DNA of 64,000 bases. Source: Serratia plymuthica (GTDB lineage: Bacteria; Pseudomonadota; Gammaproteobacteria; Enterobacterales; Enterobacteriaceae). The notes beneath the pieces were generated by a model. It was not told the DNA's origin. It saw nothing but the letters and a program-made list of their open reading frames with translations, and made no database searches. Made by a program: the position numbers and the translations under genes. Of this stretch, positions 11,209 to 24,825 are shown one piece after another. How positions within the stretch are numbered: position 1 is the stretch's first letter; every line of letters starts with the position of its first letter. The stretch lies in the NCBI RefSeq assembly GCF_018336935.1, contig NZ_CP068771.1, forward strand, positions 4,588,001 to 4,652,000. Reading direction: 5' to 3'.

Positions 11209-11916
11209 TTAACGCAGGTCGAGTGACAACACCTCGGTTTGCTGATCCACCACCCGCCAGCGCACGTTGAAATCCAGCAGCCAAACCGCATAATCCCGTT
11301 CCGCTTCCTCTCCCTTTCGGTAGGCCGGACGTGGATCCTGGGCCAGCACCTGGGTGATAAAACGCCGCAGTTGCGGATAGCGTTGTTGGTGCTGTTGTAG
11401 CTGCTGTTCAGCCTCGGGGGAAAAACTCACAGGCATATCGCCAGCGGGCGCCGTCTGAGCAAACCCGGCGCGGGCCTGCGGTTGGCTTTCGGCAAACGGC
11501 AGGTAGGGTTTGATATCCACCACCGGCGTGCCATCAACCAGATCCAGGCTGCCCAGCTCCAGCACCACTTCGCCCCCTTGAACACGCACGCCTTTTAATT
11601 CTATTAACGACATGCCGAGCGGGTTAGGGCGAAAGGTAGAGCGTGTGGCAAAGACGCCCATACGGGCATTGCCGCCCAGGCGCGGTGGCCGCACTGTGGG
11701 GCGCCAGCCGCCTTCCAGGGTTTGATGGAAAATAAACATCACCCACAGGTGGCTGAAATCGCTGAGGCCGCGCACTGCTTCCGCCTGATTGTAGGGCGGC
11801 AGCAGCAGCAACTCACCGCCACCGTCTTCGACTAACCCCGGCTGGCGAGGTACGGCGAACTTTTCTTTATACGGTGAACGGATGGTTCCGATCTGATTGA
11901 AGACAAACTCGGTCAT
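11209..11916 (-). CDS. trmO: tRNA (t6A37) N6-methyltransferase TrmO
   Basis: TrmO methylates N6-threonylcarbamoyladenosine at position 37 of tRNA-Thr (GGU), using S-adenosylmethionine. The 235-residue protein shows the TsaA/TrmO beta-barrel domain in the first 150 residues, with the conserved HLWVMFIFH and RSTFRPNPLGMSLIEL motifs, then the C-terminal domain. Its ATG overlaps the rcsF stop codon (ATGA type), so it is translated from the rcsF transcript. The former names are YaeB and TsaA. Confidence 0.93.
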   Translation of the reverse strand: MTEFVFNQIGTIRSPYKEKFAVPRQPGLVEDGGGELLLLPPYNQAEAVRGLSDFSHLWVMFIFHQTLEGGWRPTVRPPRLGGNARMGVFATRSTFRPNPLGMSLIELKGVRVQGGEVVLELGSLDLVDGTPVVDIKPYLPFAESQPQARAGFAQTAPAGDMPVSFSPEAEQQLQQHQQRYPQLRRFITQVLAQDPRPAYRKGEEAERDYAVWLLDFNVRWRVVDQQTEVLSLDLR

Positions 11917-12317
11917 TTGGACGAAACGTTAAGCGCTGAACCCTGGCAAATAGCCTGTTGGTAGCAACCGGCAACGCCGCCGACAATCTGACAGTCGTGC
12001 AGCAGCACGGCGTTTGCTTTCATGTAAGAAGCGCGGATCTGCATGCGTTTACGGGCCGTCGCCAGATTTGGCGGTGAATCCTGTACGGTGGCCTGGCATG
12101 ACTCGCCAGAGACCTCACCCAGATCGCGGAAAGGTTTGCCCACTAATTCTTCTGCACTTTTATACAGTTTTACCGGCGCTGGACGTGCCGCGGGCGTGGT
12201 CTTTGTCGGTGTGGTTACAGTCGGTTTGCTGGTGTTGTTTGTTGAGGAGGGCGCGATACGCTGCGACGAACACCCTGCCAGCGCGAGCGCTAACAAACAG
12301 AGAGATAAAACACGCAT
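11913..12317 (-). CDS. rcsF: Outer-membrane lipoprotein RcsF, sensor of the Rcs stress pathway
   Basis: RcsF reports outer-membrane and peptidoglycan damage to IgaA and so controls the Rcs phosphorelay. The lipidated cysteine is residue 16 (LALAGC). A Pro/Thr-rich linker covers about residues 20-50 and corresponds to the disordered part threaded through outer-membrane porins. The four cysteines that form the two non-consecutive disulfides are at 74, 109, 118 and 124. The length of 134 residues is standard. It overlaps trmO by 4 bases. Confidence 0.95.
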   Translation of the reverse strand: MRVLSLCLLALALAGCSSQRIAPSSTNNTSKPTVTTPTKTTPAARPAPVKLYKSAEELVGKPFRDLGEVSGESCQATVQDSPPNLATARKRMQIRASYMKANAVLLHDCQIVGGVAGCYQQAICQGSALNVSSK

Positions 12318-12378
12318 TGAGATTCCTCTGTCTTTTTATAGAAGTGGCGCTATTGAAGCAATCTACGGCGGAAATAAC

Positions 12379-12406
12379 AAGACGGGCCGGAGCCCGTCTT
12401 GCAATT
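12379..12406 (-). terminator. Terminator of metNIQ
   Basis: A 9-bp stem (AAGACGGGC/GCCCGTCTT) with a 4-base loop lies 33 bases beyond the metQ stop on the minus strand. The T-rich stretch that follows is short and interrupted. Confidence 0.7.
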
Positions 12407-12432
12407 ATAGGAATAAAATCGGTAATTAATGA

Positions 12433-13248
12433 TTACCAGCCTTTTACAGCACCACCGTTAAAGATTTTGTTGGCCGCTTCGTTCACTTCGTCAGACTGGT
12501 ATGCCTGCACGAACTTCTTCACGTTTTCCGCGTCTTTGTTGTCTTCGCGAGCAACCAGCAGGTTAACGTACGGTGAGTCTTTATCTTCAACAAACAGGCC
12601 GTCTTTTGCCGGAGTCAGGCCGATCTGGCTGGCGTAGGTCGTGTTGATCACCGCCAGTGCGATTTGCTGATCGTCCAGGGAGCGTGGCAACTGTGGCGCT
12701 TCCAGTTCTACCAGCTTCAGGTTTTTCGGGTTTTCCGTTACGTCCAGCACGGTCGGCAGCAGGCCAACGCCGTCTTTCAGTTTGATCAGGTTAACTTTCT
12801 GCAGCAGCAGCAAAGAACGGCCCAGGTTGGTCGGGTCGTTAGGCAGGGCAACCTGAGAGCCATCTTTCAGCTCATCCAGCGATTTGATTTTCTTGGAGTA
12901 ACCGGCAATCGGGTAAACGAAGGAGTTGCCTACCGAGACCAGCTTATAGCCGCGATCCTTGATTTGCTGATCCAGATACGGCTTGTGCTGGAAGGCGTTC
13001 AGATCGATATCGCCTTTGCTCAGCGCTTCGTTTGGCAGCACGTAGTCATTGAACGTTACCAGTTCAACGTCCAGACCGTATTTCTCTTTTGCAACTTTCT
13101 GCGCTATTTCAGCAACCTGCTGCTCCGCGCCGACGATAACGCCCACTTTAATATGGTTTGGATCTTTTTCTTCCTGACCGCAGCCTGCCAGAGCCAGAGT
13201 ACCGATCAGTGCGCCGATTGCCGCGATGGATTTAAATTTTAACGACAT
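12433..13248 (-). CDS. metQ: D-methionine-binding lipoprotein MetQ
   Basis: The substrate-binding component of the MetNIQ ABC importer for L- and D-methionine. It is anchored at the periplasmic face through the lipidated cysteine at residue 23 (LALAGC). The 271-residue protein has the NlpA family signature, such as HIKVGVIVGAEQQVAE after the lipobox and the YVLPNEALSKGDIDLNAFQHKPYLDQ segment. It is the third gene of the metNIQ operon, with 60 bases between metI and metQ, as in E. coli. Confidence 0.97.
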   Translation of the reverse strand: MSLKFKSIAAIGALIGTLALAGCGQEEKDPNHIKVGVIVGAEQQVAEIAQKVAKEKYGLDVELVTFNDYVLPNEALSKGDIDLNAFQHKPYLDQQIKDRGYKLVSVGNSFVYPIAGYSKKIKSLDELKDGSQVALPNDPTNLGRSLLLLQKVNLIKLKDGVGLLPTVLDVTENPKNLKLVELEAPQLPRSLDDQQIALAVINTTYASQIGLTPAKDGLFVEDKDSPYVNLLVAREDNKDAENVKKFVQAYQSDEVNEAANKIFNGGAVKGW

Positions 13249-13308
13249 ATCCCTTCCTCATTAGACTCGCATTAAAAATACGCTGTATGAGCGCAGTTGC
13301 TGTGAAAA

Positions 13309-13962
13309 CTATTTGTGGGTGACGGTTTTTACAATCCGATCGCCAGAGAACTGAATCAGATAGACCAGCACTACCAGTAATACTAATACGGTATTCATTA
13401 CTGTGGCGTTATAACCGATATAACCGTACTGATAACCGATTTGCCCCAGACCACCGGCGCCAACCGCGCCGCCCATGGCGGAATAGCCAACCAGGGTAAT
13501 CAACGTGATGGTGGCGGCGTTCACCAGGCCGGGCAGGGCTTCCGGCAACAGCACCTTTTTGATGATTTGCATCGGGGTCGCGCCCATCGCGCGGGCCGCT
13601 TCCACCAGGCCGGATGGGATCTCCAGCAGGGCGTTTTCCACCATGCGGGCGATAAACGGCGCGGCTCCTACGGTCAAGGGGACGATGGCCGCCTGAAGGC
13701 CAATCGAGGTACCGACGATAAGACGCGTAAACGGAATCATCCACACCAACAAGATAATGAACGGAATGGAACGGAACACATTCACCAGCCCGGACAGGGT
13801 TTTATATAGCGTATTGTTGGCGACAATCTGCCCCGGACGGGTCACATACAGCAGCACGCCAACCGGCAGGCCGAGCACGAAACCGAAGAAGCCGGAGACA
13901 AAGGTCATCATGACGGTTTCCCACACGCCACGTGCCATTAACCACATCATTGCCTCAGACAT
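13309..13962 (-). CDS. metI: Methionine ABC transporter permease MetI
   Basis: The inner-membrane permease of the MetNIQ importer, 217 residues with five predicted membrane segments. The EAA loop ([28 protein letters not shown]) that docks on the MetN ATPase is at about residues 130-160. Its ATG lies inside the end of metN (8-base overlap), so the two are translationally coupled. Confidence 0.97.
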   Translation of the reverse strand: MSEAMMWLMARGVWETVMMTFVSGFFGFVLGLPVGVLLYVTRPGQIVANNTLYKTLSGLVNVFRSIPFIILLVWMIPFTRLIVGTSIGLQAAIVPLTVGAAPFIARMVENALLEIPSGLVEAARAMGATPMQIIKKVLLPEALPGLVNAATITLITLVGYSAMGGAVGAGGLGQIGYQYGYIGYNATVMNTVLVLLVVLVYLIQFSGDRIVKTVTHK

Positions 13963-14986
13963 AACCCAGAACCTCTACTTTTACCTGATTTTCCTGCAGG
14001 AACTTAATCGTTGCCAGCGCGTTTTCATCACTGCCGTGCAGCTCCGCCAGCATTACGCCGAATTTCACACCACCGGCATAATCCATCTGGGCGCTGATGA
14101 TGTTGTTATTAACGTTGAAGCGGCGAGCGGCCTCTGACAGCAAAGGCGCATCAACGGACTGGCCGGTGAATTCCAGGCGCAGCAGCGGTTGACGGCCGCC
14201 ACTGCGTTCCGGTGTCAGGCGCTTGGCATAATCGTCCGGGATATCCAGATGCAGCGTGGATTGAATAAATTGTTGGGCCAGCGGCGTTTTCGGGTGCGAG
14301 AACACTTCGCTGACGCTGTCTTTTTCAATCAGTTGCCCCTGGCTGATAACCGCAACCTGATCGCAGATGCGCTTTACCACGTCCATTTCATGGGTGATCA
14401 ACAAAATGGTCAGGCCGAGACGGCGATTGATGTCTTTCAGCAGTTCCAGAATCGAACGGGTGGTTGCCGGATCCAACGCGCTGGTGGCCTCGTCACACAG
14501 CAGCACTTTGGGTTGGCTTGCCAACGCGCGGGCAATCGCCACACGCTGCTTCTGGCCGCCGGACAAATTGGCAGGGTAGGCGTCGTGTTTGTCTGACAGC
14601 CCGACCAGTTCCAGTAACTCGGTCACGCGCTTTTTGATTTCAGCGCGCGGGGTGTTGTCCAGCTCTAATGGCAGCGAAACGTTGCCAAATACCGTGCGGG
14701 AGGACAGCAGGTTAAAATGTTGGAAAATCATGCCGATCTGACGGCGAGCGCGTGTCAGTTCGCTTTCAGACAGGGAGGTCAGATCCTGTCCGTCAACCAG
14801 CACCTGGCCGGAGGTTGGGCGCTCAAGCATGTTGGCGCAGCGGATCAGCGTACTTTTACCGGCACCTGAGGCACCGATAACGCCATAAATTTGCCCGGCA
14901 GGGACGTGAAGAGTCACGTCAGAGAGCGCATTAATAGAGCGCGAACCCTGCTGGAACACTTTAGTGATGTTAGAAAGTTTAATCAT
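13955..14986 (-). CDS. metN: Methionine ABC transporter ATP-binding protein MetN
   Basis: The ATPase of the MetNIQ importer, 343 residues. Walker A is GASGAGKST at 38-46. The signature NLSGGQKQR and Walker [12 protein letters not shown] follow, then the H-loop ITHEMD. The C-terminal about 100 residues form the ACT-like C2 domain that binds methionine and inhibits the transporter from the inside (trans-inhibition). It is first in the operon, and MetJ boxes lie about 70-100 bases upstream. Confidence 0.97.
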   Translation of the reverse strand: MIKLSNITKVFQQGSRSINALSDVTLHVPAGQIYGVIGASGAGKSTLIRCANMLERPTSGQVLVDGQDLTSLSESELTRARRQIGMIFQHFNLLSSRTVFGNVSLPLELDNTPRAEIKKRVTELLELVGLSDKHDAYPANLSGGQKQRVAIARALASQPKVLLCDEATSALDPATTRSILELLKDINRRLGLTILLITHEMDVVKRICDQVAVISQGQLIEKDSVSEVFSHPKTPLAQQFIQSTLHLDIPDDYAKRLTPERSGGRQPLLRLEFTGQSVDAPLLSEAARRFNVNNNIISAQMDYAGGVKFGVMLAELHGSDENALATIKFLQENQVKVEVLGYV

Positions 14987-15058
14987 ATTCTTCTTATTTT
15001 AGCGTGGTTGCCCGTGGCTAGATAAAAGTAAACCCTGGCGTGGACCAAGGTATGGGGT

Positions 15059-15090
15059 AGATGTTAAGGCGTCTAGACGTCCAAGTCAAC
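15059..15090 (-). promoter_or_regulatory. MetJ operator (tandem met boxes) upstream of metN
   Basis: Contiguous 8-mers resembling the met box AGACGTCT: AGATGTTA, AGGCGTCT, AGACGTCC, AAGTCAAC. The two central units are the best. MetJ with S-adenosylmethionine binds such tandem boxes cooperatively, so metNIQ should be repressed when methionine is plentiful. The site sits between metN and the divergent gmhB. Confidence 0.85.
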
Positions 15091-15173
15091 GACCAACACC
15101 GTTCTCTGCCGTTCTCAGTACCGGGTAAAACATGCGATACTGTACGCGTTTTCAGGCCCTCAGGAGTAAACCG

Positions 15174-15737
15174 GTGACACAAAGCGTTCCAGCAATTTTT
15201 CTCGATCGTGACGGCACGATTAATGTCGATCATGGCTACGTCCATGAAATCGATGACTTCCATTTTATTGATGGCGTGATTGACGCCTGTCGCGAACTTA
15301 AAAAGATGGGCTTTGCCCTGGTATTGGTCACCAACCAGTCCGGCATCGCGCGCGGCAAGTTCGACGAAAAACAGTTTATGTACCTCACCGAGTGGATGGA
15401 CTGGTCGCTGGCCGATCGCGATGTTGATCTGGATGGCATCTATTTCTGTCCGCATCACCCGGAAGCGGTAATAGAAGAGTACCGCCAGACCTGTGATTGC
15501 CGTAAACCGCAGCCAGGCATGTTGCTGCAGGCGCAGCAGGAATTGAACATCGATATGGCCTCTTCTTATATGGTTGGCGACAAACCGGAAGATATGCAGG
15601 CGGCCATTGCGGCTGGCGTTGGCACTAAAGTGCTGGTGCGTACCGGCAAGCCGGTCACCGAACAGGGAGAAAAACTGGCGGATTGGGTGTTAAACAGCCT
15701 GGCAGACCTGCCTGAAGCGATCAAAAAGCGGGTTTAA
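15174..15737 (+). CDS. gmhB: D-glycero-beta-D-manno-heptose 1,7-bisphosphate 7-phosphatase (GTG start)
   Basis: GmhB removes the 7-phosphate in ADP-heptose synthesis for the lipopolysaccharide inner core. It is a HAD-superfamily phosphatase of 187 residues. The nucleophile and acid/base aspartates are D11 and D13 in FLDRDGTI. The zinc-binding cysteine/histidine cluster is visible as CPHHP followed by CDCRKP. I choose the GTG at 15174, preceded by CAGGAG with good spacing, because it gives the E. coli-like [13 protein letters not shown]-terminus; an in-frame ATG at 15132 would add 14 unrelated residues. It is divergent from metNIQ and directly upstream of the rRNA operon. Confidence 0.95.
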   Translation: MTQSVPAIFLDRDGTINVDHGYVHEIDDFHFIDGVIDACRELKKMGFALVLVTNQSGIARGKFDEKQFMYLTEWMDWSLADRDVDLDGIYFCPHHPEAVIEEYRQTCDCRKPQPGMLLQAQQELNIDMASSYMVGDKPEDMQAAIAAGVGTKVLVRTGKPVTEQGEKLADWVLNSLADLPEAIKKRV

Positions 15738-15789
15738 TAGGCGTTATGCATGAATAGTGAGCTGTCGGAAGAAAAGTGAATATTAATCC

Positions 15790-15817
15790 TTGTCATTCTG
15801 AACCGGCGCCCTATAAT
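15790..15817 (+). promoter_or_regulatory. rRNA operon promoter P1
   Basis: TTGTCA (15790-15795) and TATAAT (15812-15817) are separated by 16 bases and followed by a GC-rich discriminator (GCGCC), the feature that makes rRNA P1 promoters sensitive to ppGpp and the initiating NTP. The upstream sequence is A/T-rich, as expected for an UP element. Confidence 0.9.
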
Positions 15818-15897
15818 GCGCCTCCATCGACACGGAACATGTGAACAACTTCACAGAGTCTCCGGGGTTCGAAGAGAAAAAATCCTGAAAATTAGGG

Positions 15898-15925
15898 TTG
15901 ACTCTGAAAGAGGAAAGCGTAATAT
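15898..15925 (+). promoter_or_regulatory. rRNA operon promoter P2
   Basis: TTGACT (15898-15903) and TAATAT (15920-15925) with 16-base spacing lie about 108 bases downstream of P1, the usual P1-P2 distance. Confidence 0.85.
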
Positions 15926-15964
15926 ACGCCACCTCGAGATAGCAAGCTACGGCGGCTAACTCAC

Positions 15965-15976
15965 TGCTCTTTAACA
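15965..15976 (+). promoter_or_regulatory. rrn antitermination boxA in the 16S leader
   Basis: TGCTCTTTAACA is the NusB/NusE-binding boxA of rRNA antitermination. It is followed by the conserved leader sequence AATTTATCAGACAATCTGTG. From gmhB to the 16S gene (15738-16129) I see only these promoter and leader elements and no gene. Confidence 0.9.
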
Positions 15977-16129
15977 ATTTATCAGACAATCTGTGTGGGC
16001 ACTCCACAAGACGATATCCAGAACCTTCGGGTTCGAAAAAATATCAAGTCTTGAAGAGTGACTACTGAAGTAAAATTCATTTAGTAACCTTTGAGCATCG
16101 CTTCACGAGTTGAAGCAAATCGAACTTTT

Positions 16130-17671
<1,542 letters not shown>

Positions 17672-17746
17672 CCTAATGATATTGATTCGCGTGGCGTGCT
17701 CACACAGATTGTCTGATGAAAAAGTAACGAGCAGAAATACCTTTAT

Positions 17747-17823
<77 letters not shown>

Positions 17824-17937
17824 CTTCTTCCCTATGCTGCGTTATGCGCGCGGTCGTTTACCCAGGTAAACTTCCCTTCCGCATGCCTTGCCTAGAAAAG
17901 AAGTTGTACTATCAAAGGTCTCTGTAAGTGACTGTAT

Positions 17938-18013
17938 GGGGCTATAGCTCAGCTGGGAGAGCGCCTGCCTTGCACGCAGGAGGTCAGCGGTTCGATCCCG
18001 CTTAGCTCCACCA
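17938..18013 (+). tRNA. alaT-like: tRNA-Ala (TGC)
   Basis: 76 bases including CCA, with anticodon TGC in the CCTTGCACGC context. Relative to the E. coli sequence I remember, the T-stem is AGCGG/CCGCT instead of TGCGG/CCGCA, a compensated change that keeps pairing. It is the second tRNA of the 16S-23S spacer. Confidence 0.98.
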
Positions 18014-18072
18014 TATAGTCCTGTATTTCAATACTTCAGAGTGTACTGGCAACAGTATGCTGCGAAGTATTT

Positions 18073-18084
18073 TGCTCTTTAACA
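18073..18084 (+). promoter_or_regulatory. Second boxA, upstream of 23S rRNA
   Basis: TGCTCTTTAACA is repeated in the spacer between tRNA-Ala and the 23S gene, where it reloads the rRNA antitermination complex. The rest of 18014-18219 is spacer and the RNase III processing stem for 23S. Confidence 0.85.
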
Positions 18085-18219
18085 ATCTGGAACAAGCTGA
18101 AAATTGAAACATGACAGCTGAAACTTATCCCTCCGTAGAAGTATTGGGATAAGGATTAACCTGTCATAGAGTCTCTCAAATGTAGCAATGCGAACGATGG
18201 AAACATCTTCGGGTTGTGA

Positions 18220-21127
<2,908 letters not shown>

Positions 21128-21227
21128 ACAACACCGAAGGTGTTTTGATTTGAGAGATTTTCAGCGAAGTTCCGAGATTGGTTTCGATGGCGACACGAGA
21201 GTGAAGCGGTTGGAATGAAACAGAATT

Positions 21228-21347
21228 TGCCTGGCGGCAATAGCGCGGTGGTCCCACCTGACCCCATGCCGAACTCAGAAGTGAAACGCCGTAGCGCCGA
21301 TGGTAGTGTGGGGTCTCCCCATGCGAGAGTAGGACACTGCCAGGCAT
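21228..21347 (+). rRNA. rrf: 5S ribosomal RNA
   Basis: 120 bases from TGCCTGGCGGCAATAGCG to CTGCCAGGCAT, with the terminal helix intact. It is the only 5S copy and is the last gene of the operon; no distal tRNA follows before the terminator. Confidence 0.98.
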
Positions 21348-21360
21348 CAAACAAAGTCGA

Positions 21361-21390
21361 AAGCCTCATGCGAAAGCATGGGGCTTTTTG
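21361..21390 (+). terminator. rRNA operon terminator
   Basis: An 11-bp stem (AAGCCTCATGC/GCATGGGGCTT, one G-U pair) with a GAAA loop is followed by TTTTT, 13 bases after the 5S gene. Confidence 0.93.
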
Positions 21391-21592
21391 CTATGCAAAA
21401 AACCGTCTGTAATCTCCTCTTATTTTCATTTCACTATCTAATATTCATCACAAAAACTGCGCTTTGCTTCCCGTTTCACCAGATATCCTTCGCCTGCTAT
21501 CAGGTTTAATTGTTAACTTAAACATAACAACAAAGTAATAATTAAACGGCAGGACGCCGACTTCACTATTTATCTGGCTCGGAGAAGACAAT

Positions 21593-22903
21593 ATGACAGA
21601 AACAACCTCGGCTATTGAGGATGGGGATGCCGCCGATTTGGCTGCTCAGGATAAAAAACAGCGTATTTTCGCTATCGTTGGCGCTTCATCGGGAAACCTG
21701 GTGGAGTGGTTCGATTTTTACGTTTACTCATTCTGCTCGATCTATTTCGCCGCCTCGTTCTTTCCCGCCGGGAACAGCACAACCCAACTGTTGCAGACCG
21801 CAGGCGTCTTTGCCGCGGGCTTTTTTATGCGCCCGATTGGCGGTTGGCTGTTCGGTTATATTGCTGATAAACACGGTCGTAAAAATTCGATGCTGATTTC
21901 GGTCTGCATGATGTGCGCCGGATCGCTGGTGATCGCCTGTTTGCCGACCTACGATTCGATCGGCAGTTGGGCACCGGTGCTGTTGTTGGTTGCTCGGTTG
22001 TTCCAGGGCCTGTCCGTTGGCGGTGAATACGGTACCAGCGCTACCTACATGAGTGAGGTGGCGATCAAGGGAAGGCGCGGGTTCTATGCTTCTTTCCAAT
22101 ATGTGACGCTGATTGGTGGCCAATTGTTAGCGCTATTGGTTCTGGTCGCGTTGCAGCAAATCCTTTCTACAGAAGAGCTAAAAGCCTGGGGTTGGCGTAT
22201 TCCATTTGCGCTGGGTGCAGTGTTGGCGGTAGTTGCGCTGTACCTGCGACGTTCGCTGAATGAAACGTCCGATGCGAAAACCCGAAACCATAGAGATGCC
22301 GGTTCGCTGAAAGGTCTGTGGAAAAACCGCAAGGCGTTTTTGATGGTGCTGGGTTTTACCGCGGGCGGTTCATTGAGTTTCTATACCTTCACCACCTATA
22401 TGCAAAAATACCTGGTGAATACCTCTGGTATGGATGCCAAGCTGGCCAGCGGTATCATGACCGGCGCATTGTTCATTTACATGCTGTTGCAACCCTTGGT
22501 CGGCGCGTTCTCGGACAAAATTGGCCGTCGTAGTTCAATGTTGGTCTTCGCTTCGTTTGCCACGCTGATGACGGTGCCTATTCTGATGACGCTGAAAAAC
22601 GTCTCCAACCCTTATGCAGCATTTGGATTGATAGTTCTGGCGCTGTTTATCATCAGTTTTTACACGTCGATCAGTGGGTTGTTGAAGGCTGAAATGTTCC
22701 CGCCGGAAGTTCGTGCGCTGGGTGTCGGGTTATCTTATGCGGTGGCTAACGCGATGTTTGGCGGTTCTGCGGAGTATGTTGCCCTGTCGCTGAAGTCGTT
22801 CGGCGTGGAGAACGCTTTCTTCTGGTATGTTTCCGGCATGTGTCTGCTGGCCCTGATCGTTTCGCTCAAGTTGCATCGCAAGGGGAAAGAGGTTCAGCTG
22901 TAA
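21593..22903 (+). CDS. kgtP: Alpha-ketoglutarate permease
   Basis: KgtP is an inner-membrane major-facilitator proton symporter that imports alpha-ketoglutarate. The 436-residue protein has 12 predicted membrane segments. It closely follows E. coli KgtP, including [17 protein letters not shown] at the N-terminus, the loop 2-3 motif [17 protein letters not shown] and [19 protein letters not shown]. The transporter is intact, with an enterobacterial-type N-terminal cytoplasmic extension. It follows the rRNA operon on the same strand, as kgtP follows rrnG in E. coli. Confidence 0.95.
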   Translation: MTETTSAIEDGDAADLAAQDKKQRIFAIVGASSGNLVEWFDFYVYSFCSIYFAASFFPAGNSTTQLLQTAGVFAAGFFMRPIGGWLFGYIADKHGRKNSMLISVCMMCAGSLVIACLPTYDSIGSWAPVLLLVARLFQGLSVGGEYGTSATYMSEVAIKGRRGFYASFQYVTLIGGQLLALLVLVALQQILSTEELKAWGWRIPFALGAVLAVVALYLRRSLNETSDAKTRNHRDAGSLKGLWKNRKAFLMVLGFTAGGSLSFYTFTTYMQKYLVNTSGMDAKLASGIMTGALFIYMLLQPLVGAFSDKIGRRSSMLVFASFATLMTVPILMTLKNVSNPYAAFGLIVLALFIISFYTSISGLLKAEMFPPEVRALGVGLSYAVANAMFGGSAEYVALSLKSFGVENAFFWYVSGMCLLALIVSLKLHRKGKEVQL

Positions 22904-22904
22904 A

Positions 22905-23237
22905 TCAGAGAGTGGCGTGGTACAGACTATAGCCGGTCGCTGCTCCTGCCACGTCCCAGGCAAAATCTTTCCAGCTCCAGCCGGTGCCGCCTTCGCGGCT
23001 GTCATACAGCTCTTTGGCGGCGCCGAGCCCAATGGAGAACATCAGGCCGAAGCTGCGGCTTCTGGCTTCACTCCAGTTTTGGCGATCGCCATAAGCGGTA
23101 CCGGCGGCAGCGAAGGCCGCTGAGGCGACGAAATGCTGCGCCTTGTCTTTACCTGTCCAACTGTCGTTTGCCAGATGAGTGCAACCGCTGGTGAACAGCA
23201 AGAAGGGCGGGACAAGCAAGAGACGGAATGGGCGCAT
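22905..23237 (-). CDS. yfiM: YfiM family lipoprotein
   Basis: A 110-residue putative lipoprotein: the signal peptide ends at the lipobox FTSGC, with the modified cysteine at 19. The body has the [13 protein letters not shown] and [32 protein letters not shown] motifs of the DUF2279/YfiM group. Function is unknown. Its stop is one base from the kgtP stop on the opposite strand, so the two genes converge without a gap; E. coli has the same kgtP-yfiM-pssA order. Confidence 0.85.
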   Translation of the reverse strand: MRPFRLLLVPPFLLFTSGCTHLANDSWTGKDKAQHFVASAAFAAAGTAYGDRQNWSEARSRSFGLMFSIGLGAAKELYDSREGGTGWSWKDFAWDVAGAATGYSLYHATL

Positions 23238-23265
23238 AATGAAAACATCCTGTTGTCATGGCGTA

Positions 23266-23292
23266 TAAAAAACCCCAGCCTTGGGCCGGGGT
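23266..23292 (-). terminator. Terminator of pssA
   Basis: Read on the minus strand, a GC-rich stem (ACCCCGGCC/GGCTGGGGT) with a CAA loop is followed by TTTTTT, 24 bases after the pssA stop and before the yfiM start. Confidence 0.85.
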
Positions 23293-23316
23293 GGGGATAG
23301 CTCAATTATAGCGGGA

Positions 23317-24672
23317 TTACAGTATACGGCTAATCAACCGGTCAATACGGATACGGCGTAGACGACGGATCAGCTTGCGCACTTTGACCGGATACTGCTG
23401 AATAGTTTGTAATTCAAGGTAGTTGCCTACCACGGTGGTATGGGTGCGGATACACTCCAGCTCTTTGTGGCGTTGTTCGCGCATCTCCTGTTTCGGATCG
23501 TGGATCAGAATGGCGTTCTCCAGATCCAACCGCCAGGCGCGCGGGTTGAGGTTGTTACCTGTGATCAACTGCCACTCGTCATCTACCCACATGCCTTTCA
23601 GGTGATAGCTGTTATCGCCGTCTTTCCACAGGCGCACGATCAACTGGCCGGTATCGATATAACGTTGCAGCCGGCTGAGAAAGCGGCGCAGGTTAATTTC
23701 GTACAGATAGGGCAGCGCACCGATAATTTTGAACGGCTGATCTTCAGGAATGTAGAAGTCGTTGGCGGTCTTGTCGCCGACGATAATTTCCACCTGCTTA
23801 CCCTGGCGCAGCAGATAAATGATATTGCGTACCAGCAGAGCCGGCAGGTTGAAATAGGGGGTACACAGCGTCAGCTTCTGATCGGCGCAGGACATCAGGT
23901 GATGAATGGTTTTATTCAGCACGCTTTGTTTACCCAACCCAACCAGCGGGGTTACCGCCAGCTCATCGTTGCCCGCGTTGTTACGGAACTGATAACCGGC
24001 ACGGCGCAGGGCAAAGCGAAACAGGCGAGTTTCGTTTTTGATCTCCGGGCTTTTCGGACGATCGTCACGATCCAAACGCTGTACGGCCCCTGCGGCCAAC
24101 AGGTGCTGTTTGATGTAATCGATCAGGGTATCGGCCAGGGCGCCGTTAGTGATCAACTGGTAACGATCGTAACGGTATTTCTCGTGCTGATGCAGGTAAA
24201 CGTCATTGATACTGGCACCGCTGTAAATAACGGTATTATCGATAACAAACCCTTTCAGGTGCAGTACTCCCAAGGCTTCTCGGGTATTTACCGGCACGCC
24301 GTAGACCGGAACTTGCAGCCCCGGATGCTGGTCTGCCATCGAGCAGTACCAATCGGCATTGGTATTGGCGGCTGCGGCGCCAATGCGCCCACGCTGTGCG
24401 CGATGCCAGTCGACCAAGATGCAAATCTCCAGTTCCGGACGCCGTTGCTTTGCCTGATAAAGCGCATTGAGAATGTCGCGGCCGGCGTCGTCATGCTCCA
24501 GATACAGAGCGACCAGATAGATGCGATGGGTGGCGTTAGCGATCAATTCCAGCAGTGCAGTACGGTAATCGGACGGTGTGTACAAGGTACGTACATCAGC
24601 TACCGTCTGGGGGAGTTTTGGTAGTTGTGCAAGGTGTTGTTGATGTTTGCTACGTTTAAATTTTGACAACAT
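23317..24672 (-). CDS. pssA: CDP-diacylglycerol--serine O-phosphatidyltransferase
   Basis: PssA makes phosphatidylserine, the precursor of phosphatidylethanolamine. It belongs to the phospholipase D superfamily and associates reversibly with ribosomes and the membrane. The two HxK motifs are HLK at 138-140 and HLK at 357-359, each followed by the family sequence (SGASINDVYLHQHEKYRYDRY and TGNNLNPRAWRLD). The C-terminus is a basic amphipathic stretch, VRKLIRRLRRIRIDRLISRIL-like, that binds lipid or ribosomes. I use the ATG at 24672 (451 residues, MLSKFKR start as in E. coli); a GTG one codon upstream is also possible. Confidence 0.96.
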   Translation of the reverse strand: MLSKFKRSKHQQHLAQLPKLPQTVADVRTLYTPSDYRTALLELIANATHRIYLVALYLEHDDAGRDILNALYQAKQRRPELEICILVDWHRAQRGRIGAAAANTNADWYCSMADQHPGLQVPVYGVPVNTREALGVLHLKGFVIDNTVIYSGASINDVYLHQHEKYRYDRYQLITNGALADTLIDYIKQHLLAAGAVQRLDRDDRPKSPEIKNETRLFRFALRRAGYQFRNNAGNDELAVTPLVGLGKQSVLNKTIHHLMSCADQKLTLCTPYFNLPALLVRNIIYLLRQGKQVEIIVGDKTANDFYIPEDQPFKIIGALPYLYEINLRRFLSRLQRYIDTGQLIVRLWKDGDNSYHLKGMWVDDEWQLITGNNLNPRAWRLDLENAILIHDPKQEMREQRHKELECIRTHTTVVGNYLELQTIQQYPVKVRKLIRRLRRIRIDRLISRIL

Positions 24673-24825
24673 CACAGTGCGCTTCTTCTCTCATGATTAG
24701 ATGGCCGGAACGCCAAATACGATAAAACGATAAAACGAATAATCGGGCGATAATACCACTAGTTGCCCCGATTGTGCGTATGTTTTGGCGTTAAGTGGTG
24801 GATTCGTAGCGCATTGCGACATAGG

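Noticed and set aside
23440..24624. Open frame of 394 codons opposite pssA
   Set aside because: It is an antisense shadow of a conserved gene with no recognisable domain.
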